A stretch of DNA of 64,000 nucleotides from the NCBI RefSeq assembly GCF_000300995.1, contig NZ_AMRJ01000013.1, forward strand, positions 35,579-99,578, written 5' to 3'. Position 1 is the first letter of the stretch. Every line of letters begins with the position of its first letter. Of this stretch, positions 58,559-64,000 are shown piece after piece. The translations under genes were made by a program, and so were the position numbers. Origin of the DNA: Alcanivorax hongdengensis A-11-3 (GTDB lineage: Bacteria; Pseudomonadota; Gammaproteobacteria; Pseudomonadales; Alcanivoracaceae). The notes under the pieces were generated by a model. That model was not told the DNA's origin. It made no database searches and was given only the letters and a program-made list of their open reading frames with translations.

Positions 58559-59182
58559 ATGCCCAAACCGGCCTATCATCATGGTGACCTCCCCCAGCAA
58601 ATTCATCAGCGGGCGCTGGCCACCCTGCGCGAGCAGGGGGAGGCCGCCATCACCCTGCGCACCCTGGCCAGCCAGCTGGGCGTCAGCGCCACCGCGCTCT
58701 ATCGCCATGTGACTGACCGGCAGAGCCTGCTCGCCGAGCTGGCCATCCACGGCTTCCGGATGCTGCGCGAGAGGTTGCTGGCCGTGCCCACGGGAAACGA
58801 CCGCCACGCCCTGATCGGCATCGGCCGGGTCTATGTACGCTTTGCCCGCGACGAGCCCAACCTCTACCGGCTGATGTTCAGTGGCCACCTGTTTGAAAAA
58901 GGCAGTCACCCGCGCCTGGACGCCGCCGGCCTGGGCGCCTTCGGCGTACTGGAAAACACCGTCGCCCGGGCCCAGCAGAACGGCTATCTGAAACCGGCGC
59001 CGCTGGCGGTCTACACCGCCGCGGCCTGGTCGCTGGTCCACGGCCTGTCGCAACTGATCATCGACGGCCACCTGGACGACCCGGACGAGCAACTGGCCAC
59101 CGCCCTGAGCGCCATTTTGATTGACGGCACCCACACCCGCCCTGACACCGGCCGCCCCCACCCCACAGGAGAGACACCATGA
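58559..59182 (+). CDS. TetR-family regulator with WHG-type ligand domain
   Basis: The 207-residue regulator has an N-terminal helix-turn-helix (ITLRTLASQLGVSATALYRHVTDRQSLLAELA) and a C-terminal ligand domain with the AAWSLVHGLSQLII pattern of the WHG group. It overlaps the downstream FAD oxidoreductase gene by four bases, so it likely controls that gene in response to a small ligand. The ribosome site is weak. The ligand is unknown. Confidence 0.9.
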   Translation: MPKPAYHHGDLPQQIHQRALATLREQGEAAITLRTLASQLGVSATALYRHVTDRQSLLAELAIHGFRMLRERLLAVPTGNDRHALIGIGRVYVRFARDEPNLYRLMFSGHLFEKGSHPRLDAAGLGAFGVLENTVARAQQNGYLKPAPLAVYTAAAWSLVHGLSQLIIDGHLDDPDEQLATALSAILIDGTHTRPDTGRPHPTGETP

Positions 59183-60804
59183 GCAATCTGCAACCCAGCA
59201 CCCTCCGGGTGGGCCGCCGTTACCGCGCCAACCGGCTGGCAGGGCCCTATGATGCCATTGTCATCGGTTCCGGCATCGGCGGGCTGACCACCGCCGACTG
59301 CCTGAGCAAGATGGGCAGGAAAGTGCTGGTGCTGGAACAGCACTACACCGCCGGCGGCTTCACCCACAGCTACGACCGTAACGGCTACGAGTGGGATGTG
59401 GGGGTGCACTACATCGGCGACATGGGCGCCGACCACACCATGGGCAAACGCCTGTTCGATTACATCACCGATGGACGCCTGCGCTGGGCGCCCATGGATG
59501 ATCACTACGACAGGCTGTTTATTGGCGGGCGCCAGATCGACCTGGTGGCCGGACCGAAAGCCTTCGCTGACGAACTGAAAAAGCACTTCCCCGACGAGGC
59601 CCGGGCCATCGATACCTACCTGGATTATCTGGCCCAGGTGTCCCGAGCCATGCCCGGGGTGACCCTGGCCAAGATCGTGCCAGGCTGGGCCAGCGGTGCC
59701 CTGCGCAAGCTCACCCAACGACGTGCACCGGACTATCTCAACCGCCCCACCAAAGACGTACTGGAAACCCTGACTGACAATCAGGAGCTGATCGCCGCGC
59801 TCACCGGCCAGTGGGGCGACAACGGCCTGCCGCCGGATCAGTCCAGCTTTATTATTCACGCCCTGATCGCCCGTCATTATCTCCATGGCGGTTATTACCC
59901 GGTGGGCGGCGCCTCGGAAATGGCCAAAACCATTATTCCGGTGATTCAGCAGAGCGGCGGAGAGGTCTTCACCTATGCGGATGTGCAGGAAATCCTGATC
60001 GAAAATGGCAAGGCGGTGGGCGTACGCATGGCCGACGGCCAGCACATTCATGCCCCGGCGGTGATCAGCAATGCCGGCGTGTTCAACACCTTTGGCCAGC
60101 TGCTGCCGGCACAGGCGCCACACAAGCGCTTTTACGCCGACAAGCTACAACAGGTACAGCGCTCCATGGCCAGCGTCTGCCTCTATATCGGCCTGCAGGA
60201 CAGCGCCGAAAACCTGAAGCTGCCGAAAACCAACTTCTGGATCTACCCGGACAGTGATTACCGCAGCAGCCTGGAGGCTTTCCTGGCCAATCCGGACCAG
60301 CACGACATCCCGCTTACCTATATCTCCTTTCCGTCCGCCAAGGACCCCAGCTTTGCCGAGCGCTACCCGGGCCGGGCCACCATCGAAATCGTCGCCCCCG
60401 GCCCCTTTGAATGGTATGCCGACTGGGCGGACAAGCCCTGGGGCAAGCGCGGCGAGGACTATCAGGCGAAAAAAGACGCCTATGCCCTGCGGCTGCTGGA
60501 AAAGCTCTACGAGAAAATGCCGCACCTGCGCGGCAAGGTGGATTACTACGAACTGTCCACCCCGCTGTCCACGGACTATTTCTGCCGTTACAGCAAGGGG
60601 GAAATCTACGGTCTGGACCACACGCCAGAGCGCTTCGAGCAGGACTGGCTACGTCCGAAAACCCGCATTCCCGGTCTGTATCTGACCGGCCAGGACATCA
60701 TGACCTGCGGCGTGGTCGGCGCCATGATCGGCGGCCTTTTGACAACCCTTGCGGTAAGCGGCTTGAAGGGTCTGCCACTGGCCAAGAAAATTTTTGTGGG
60801 TTAA
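59179..60804 (+). CDS. FAD-dependent oxidoreductase, phytoene desaturase / retinol saturase-like
   Basis: This 541-residue flavoprotein has the dinucleotide-binding motif AIVIGSGIGGLTTADCLSKMGRKVLVLEQH (positions about 28-57), followed by YTAGGFTHSYDRNGYEWDVGVHYIG, and the C-terminal FAD-binding region GLYLTGQDIMTCGVVGAMIGG. These place it near CrtI/CrtISO and all-trans-retinol 13,14-reductase-like proteins. No carotenoid genes lie nearby, so the substrate may be another hydrophobic polyene or lipid. It is co-transcribed with the TetR gene. Confidence 0.88.
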   Translation: MSNLQPSTLRVGRRYRANRLAGPYDAIVIGSGIGGLTTADCLSKMGRKVLVLEQHYTAGGFTHSYDRNGYEWDVGVHYIGDMGADHTMGKRLFDYITDGRLRWAPMDDHYDRLFIGGRQIDLVAGPKAFADELKKHFPDEARAIDTYLDYLAQVSRAMPGVTLAKIVPGWASGALRKLTQRRAPDYLNRPTKDVLETLTDNQELIAALTGQWGDNGLPPDQSSFIIHALIARHYLHGGYYPVGGASEMAKTIIPVIQQSGGEVFTYADVQEILIENGKAVGVRMADGQHIHAPAVISNAGVFNTFGQLLPAQAPHKRFYADKLQQVQRSMASVCLYIGLQDSAENLKLPKTNFWIYPDSDYRSSLEAFLANPDQHDIPLTYISFPSAKDPSFAERYPGRATIEIVAPGPFEWYADWADKPWGKRGEDYQAKKDAYALRLLEKLYEKMPHLRGKVDYYELSTPLSTDYFCRYSKGEIYGLDHTPERFEQDWLRPKTRIPGLYLTGQDIMTCGVVGAMIGGLLTTLAVSGLKGLPLAKKIFVG

Positions 60805-60901
60805 TCGGCTGCTGACTGGCGATCCTTGCGCATGGTTGCCGCAAGGGGCCCGGAACAAAAAGCATCGCAGCGTTTTTTAATATCCTGTTAAAGGGGAAAT
60901 C

Positions 60902-61630
60902 GTGTCCGTCGCATTCTGGTTCGGCCTTGCCTGCATGAGCCCGGTAGTCATGCCTCAGGCAAAAAGAACCCGCCGCACGGCCCTGCGTCTGCCGGAGGCT
61001 TGCGGCAGTGACAACGGCCAGTGGGGCAGCGGCGCCGCCCAACGGCGCCTGCTGGTACTGGGCGATTCCGTGGCCGCCGGCGTCGGCGTTGCCGACCACC
61101 AGCAGGGCCTGGCCTGCCAGCTAGCCCGCTCGCGCCATCGCATCAATAATGAAACCGTGGCCTGGCACACCCGTGGCATCAATGGCGCCCGGCTGGCCGA
61201 CCTGCTGCTGGCCCTGCCGGACATGGCACTACCCGCCAGCATCGACACCCTGATCATCAGTATCGGCGTCAACGACACCACCGCACTGACCCGTCGCCAT
61301 GCCTTCCGCCAGCAACTGACCGAGTTGCAAACGCAACTCGACCATCGTTATCCGGGTATTCCGGTGCATTTGATGGCCGTACCGCCAATGCAATACTTCA
61401 CCGCCCTGCCACAACCGTTACGCGCCCTGCTGGGACACCGGGCCGGCCTGATCGACCGGGAAATACAACGGCTGGCACGGCAACATCCCAGCCGTATCCG
61501 CCATCTCGCCTACCCGGCCTTGCGGGCCACGGCCCTGCTGGCCGAGGACGGCTATCATCCCAGCGCGGAAGGCTACCGCTGCCTGGCCGCCGCCGTTAGC
61601 CAGCGGCTGGCAACGTCTCAAAGACACTGA
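60902..61630 (+). CDS. SGNH/GDSL-family hydrolase
   Basis: The 242-residue esterase-like protein has block I LLVLGDSVAAGVGV (catalytic Ser), an IISIGVNDTT block III and DGYHPSAEGYRCLA with catalytic Asp and His. The start is GTG at 60902 with AAGGGGAAA upstream. A short hydrophobic N-terminal stretch may be a weak export signal. Substrate unknown. It is convergent with fadL. Confidence 0.9.
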   Translation: MSVAFWFGLACMSPVVMPQAKRTRRTALRLPEACGSDNGQWGSGAAQRRLLVLGDSVAAGVGVADHQQGLACQLARSRHRINNETVAWHTRGINGARLADLLLALPDMALPASIDTLIISIGVNDTTALTRRHAFRQQLTELQTQLDHRYPGIPVHLMAVPPMQYFTALPQPLRALLGHRAGLIDREIQRLARQHPSRIRHLAYPALRATALLAEDGYHPSAEGYRCLAAAVSQRLATSQRH

Positions 61631-61683
61631 AGCGGAGGGCCTTGGTGGTCGCTCCGGGCGGCCACCGAGGTCTGCGCAAAGGC

Positions 61684-62937
61684 TCAAAAACGATAGCTGA
61701 GCTGGGCACCGACGATATCCAGGGAACTGTCCAGGCTACCATTAAGCACGCCACGATCAGTGAGGTTCACATCCGCGTCCTTGACGAAGATGTGCGCATA
61801 GCCCAGATCCACATTCATGTTGTCCATCGGTGAAAAACCTGCGCCCAGGGTCAGCCAGTAGCGCTCGGCATCCGGCGAGGCCGGCGCCCGGTTCTGCGAA
61901 TTCTGGGTGGAATCTTCCTTCGCCAGACCAGCACGCAACAGCACATCATTAGCCAGACGGTGGTTCACACCCAAGGAATAGCGCACGGTGTTCTGCCAGC
62001 CGAATTCCACCGGCAGGGTAAAACTGTCTCCCTTCAGATCCAGGGTCTGCAGGGTGCTCCAGTCCACCCACTCCACGCCGAGCAGGATGCGGGTTCGGTC
62101 GGTCAGATCACCGGCATAACCGAGGGTTGCGGAAGCGGGGGTATCCAGGCTGGCGGACGTCTTGTAGTGACCCGCCGCAATGGGCTGCATCAAGGCGGCG
62201 CTGAGCGCGGCGGAACCGGCCTGGCTGATGGTCACCTTGGTATCCATGTCCTTGTAGCGCACCGCTGAACGATAGCTCAGACCGAAGTGGTTATTGTCAT
62301 CGGCCTGGTAGGTCAGGCCCAGGTTCCAGCCGTAGGCGTCATCATCCCCTTCCATGCGCAGCAAAGAGCTACGAATATCGGTCTCGATGGTGGCATAGCT
62401 GACCCCCAGGCCCAGATTCAGCCTGTCCGTCAGGGCTATCCCCAGTGCCGGATTAAGATTGAGCACCTTCAACTCCGAATAAGTGGCGTAACGGTCACCG
62501 GTGGTCGGAGATAAAGGCGCCAGCGGATCACTGGCCACATTCCCCCAGTTTTCTTCGTATTCGAACTTGGTGCCGTAGGGGGCGGTGAAACCCAGCCCGA
62601 AGGTCATGGTGTCATTCAGCGGCAACGCCAGGTAAAGGCTACCGATGGTGCTGTTGAAATCCTCGAAGTTTCCAGGCCCCGTGGGCTGACCGGAATCGAA
62701 GGTCACATCCACAAAAACCTGATGTAGCGCCACACTGAATTCCCTGTCGTGCAATGACGCCAGGGTTGCCGGGTTGAACCACTGGTTGGAGGCATTCTCT
62801 GCCACCACCGCTGAGCCCGCATAACTACTGCCCAGCGACGACGTGGACTGCTCGCTGACCGCATAACCTGACGCCATCAACTGGGAGCTCCAAAACAGGC
62901 CAACACAAGCGGGGAACAGGACTGCTTTTTTCATCAT
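61684..62937 (-). CDS. FadL-family outer-membrane fatty acid/hydrocarbon transporter
   Basis: The 417-residue porin has a signal peptide (KKAVLFPACVGLFWSSQLMASG) then SGYAVSEQSTSSLGSSYAGSAVVAENASNQWFNPATLASL, the FadL hatch-domain N-terminus with the NPA-like motif. The C-terminus ends in Phe (QLSYRF). FadL proteins import long-chain fatty acids and, in hydrocarbon degraders, alkanes or aromatics. Three successive ATG codons follow AAGGAG; 62937 gives the best spacing. Confidence 0.92.
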   Translation of the reverse strand: MMKKAVLFPACVGLFWSSQLMASGYAVSEQSTSSLGSSYAGSAVVAENASNQWFNPATLASLHDREFSVALHQVFVDVTFDSGQPTGPGNFEDFNSTIGSLYLALPLNDTMTFGLGFTAPYGTKFEYEENWGNVASDPLAPLSPTTGDRYATYSELKVLNLNPALGIALTDRLNLGLGVSYATIETDIRSSLLRMEGDDDAYGWNLGLTYQADDNNHFGLSYRSAVRYKDMDTKVTISQAGSAALSAALMQPIAAGHYKTSASLDTPASATLGYAGDLTDRTRILLGVEWVDWSTLQTLDLKGDSFTLPVEFGWQNTVRYSLGVNHRLANDVLLRAGLAKEDSTQNSQNRAPASPDAERYWLTLGAGFSPMDNMNVDLGYAHIFVKDADVNLTDRGVLNGSLDSSLDIVGAQLSYRF

Positions 62938-63125
62938 CATCTCTCCTTGATACAAGTTTATTATTTTGTATCACTGTATCAGGACGAATTCTGTTCATGA
63001 ACTCTCAAAGCAGGAAAAATGCCCCCCATCCGACCGGCGTCGCTTCAGGCACGATCAACGCAAGGTGTCCATCATAGAGCCCGGCTGGCAGGACAGAAGC
63101 GACTGATAGCCATCGCTGAAAATCC

Positions 63126-63157
63126 AAAAAAAAAGCATGACCATAGGCCATGCTTTT
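63126..63157 (-). terminator. Terminator of the outer-membrane barrel gene
   Basis: AAAAGCATG...CATGCTTTT stem (one mismatch) followed on the minus strand by a nine-base T run. Confidence 0.85.
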
Positions 63158-63181
63158 GAAATTCATAAACGGTTTAACGCA

Positions 63182-63844
63182 TCACTGGAAATAGAAGCCG
63201 AGTCCCAGCCGGTACAGGCCCACGTCCACGGTGCCGGCGCCCTTGCCCACGTCCAGCCATTGCTGGCTGTAGCCGCCACGGACAAAGAAGGCGTCGTTCA
63301 CTTCCCAGCGGACCCCGGCGCCCACTTCGTAACTGAAGGCGCTTTCCGACAGGGTCGGCGTATCCAGGCCACAGTAGTAGCCCCACCACGGGTCCCACCA
63401 GCACACCGGTACCGGCGGCCCGGTGGGCACATCCGTATCCAGATAGGTGGCGCCCAGTGATGCATGCACATAGGGGGTAATCACCTTGGGCAAAAAGTAA
63501 TAGGTGCCGTTCACATTCAGGGTGGTCATTTCCAGATCCCCCTTGCCCGAATAGCTCTGGCTGCCGCCGACTTCCCGGCTGGTGGTTTCGAAATCCGTAT
63601 CCACCCATTCCAGCGCCATGCCCAGCGCCAGGTTCTCATCCAGGTTGTAGGCAAAATCGAAACCGAAGCCCACCGCATCATCAATGTCCGCGCTGGAGCC
63701 ATTCTTGCCATCAAAGGATTCGCTTTGCAGGCCATTGAGGCGGAAGCTGCCTTCCCACCGCTCGGCCCGGTAACTGTTGCCCAGATCCGCCATGGCCGGC
63801 AGACAGGTCGCGCATAACCCCGCAACGATCCAACCCCTTTTCAT
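63182..63844 (-). CDS. Outer-membrane beta-barrel protein, OmpW/OmpA-barrel-like
   Basis: The 220-residue protein has a signal peptide (MKRGWIVAGLCATCLPAMA) and eight amphipathic strands ending in an aromatic C-terminus (YRLGLGFYFQ), the outer-membrane insertion signal. An inserted loop holds two Cys flanking a Trp/Tyr-rich segment, CWWDPWWGYYC. Start 63844 has AGGGAGAG upstream; the frame extended to 63931 is unsupported. Function unknown; it neighbours the FadL gene but has its own terminator. The final 156 bp of the window hold no further gene. Confidence 0.85.
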   Translation of the reverse strand: MKRGWIVAGLCATCLPAMADLGNSYRAERWEGSFRLNGLQSESFDGKNGSSADIDDAVGFGFDFAYNLDENLALGMALEWVDTDFETTSREVGGSQSYSGKGDLEMTTLNVNGTYYFLPKVITPYVHASLGATYLDTDVPTGPPVPVCWWDPWWGYYCGLDTPTLSESAFSYEVGAGVRWEVNDAFFVRGGYSQQWLDVGKGAGTVDVGLYRLGLGFYFQ

Positions 63845-64000
63845 GCTTCTCTCCCTGGTCTCGCTGATTCCGTTTGGTCGATAGCCTGCCCGGCAACAAC
63901 CGTCTCCCTGCATGCCGAAGCGACCCGTCACCGTTTAGGTTAGCCCATTGCGCCGCACAGCAGGCAAAAAAAAGGTTCATCGCGGATTAGAGGGAATCTG

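Overview
The window is a 64 kb stretch of a GC-rich gammaproteobacterial chromosome. Gene content and order fit the Pseudomonadales/Oceanospirillales, and an Alcanivorax-like marine bacterium is the best guess. The reasons are the pilA/pilBCD-coaE-yacG block, secA-M23 peptidase-dciA-lpxC running into a complete dcw cluster, ampDE, petABC-sspAB, a FadL-type lipid porin, and GCTTGC-type REP hairpins. The genus is inferred from memory of these families, not from a search. There is no rRNA, tRNA, prophage or CRISPR array. Almost everything is ordinary core chromosome.

Layout. 1-4475: the end of a TonB-dependent receptor translationally coupled to a PduO-type cobalamin adenosyltransferase, then a BaeS/BaeR-like two-component system with a Spy-like periplasmic protein. 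4548-9449 (minus): pyruvate dehydrogenase genes aceE and aceF, split by a DUF559 nuclease-like gene and hairpin repeats. 9939-13603 (minus): ampD-ampE and a DUF1631 gene. 13780-16077: an amino-acid:sodium symporter and nadC. 16680-22293: the type IV pilus set, pilA divergent from pilBCD, followed by coaE and yacG. 22297-28954 (minus): mutT/thiE fusion, argJ, secA and an M23 peptidase. 29056-29505: dciA. 29555-47015 (minus): lpxC and the dcw division/cell-wall cluster from mraZ to ftsZ in canonical order, with most genes overlapping. 47375-47750 (minus): RNase P RNA. 47915-52299: rsmI divergent from lpoA-yraN-diaA-dolP. 52452-57185 (minus): sspB, sspA, the cytochrome bc1 genes, rpsI and rplM. 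57436-63844: a Tas-like aldo/keto reductase, a TetR regulator with a FAD oxidoreductase, an SGNH hydrolase, a FadL porin and an outer-membrane barrel.

The unusual material is in the spacers. (1) A hairpin-plus-tail repeat of about 40 bp occurs seven times, six of them as inward-facing pairs. One pair (6234/6710) brackets a DUF559 endonuclease-like gene. Another (24687/24805) lies in a 198-bp element with perfect 19-bp terminal inverted repeats and an exact 11-bp target duplication at the apex of a hairpin. The third (9783/9891) lies in a 198-bp unit with imperfect ends. (2) A second REP family has at least eight copies whose hairpin arms show compensatory changes. (3) Two imperfect inverted-repeat pairs, near pilD and rsmI, share a CAATTGATAATTGA-like core. 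Together these look like small mobile or mobilisable hairpin elements in an otherwise conserved core genome. The DUF559-bracketing unit is the best candidate for an undescribed system.
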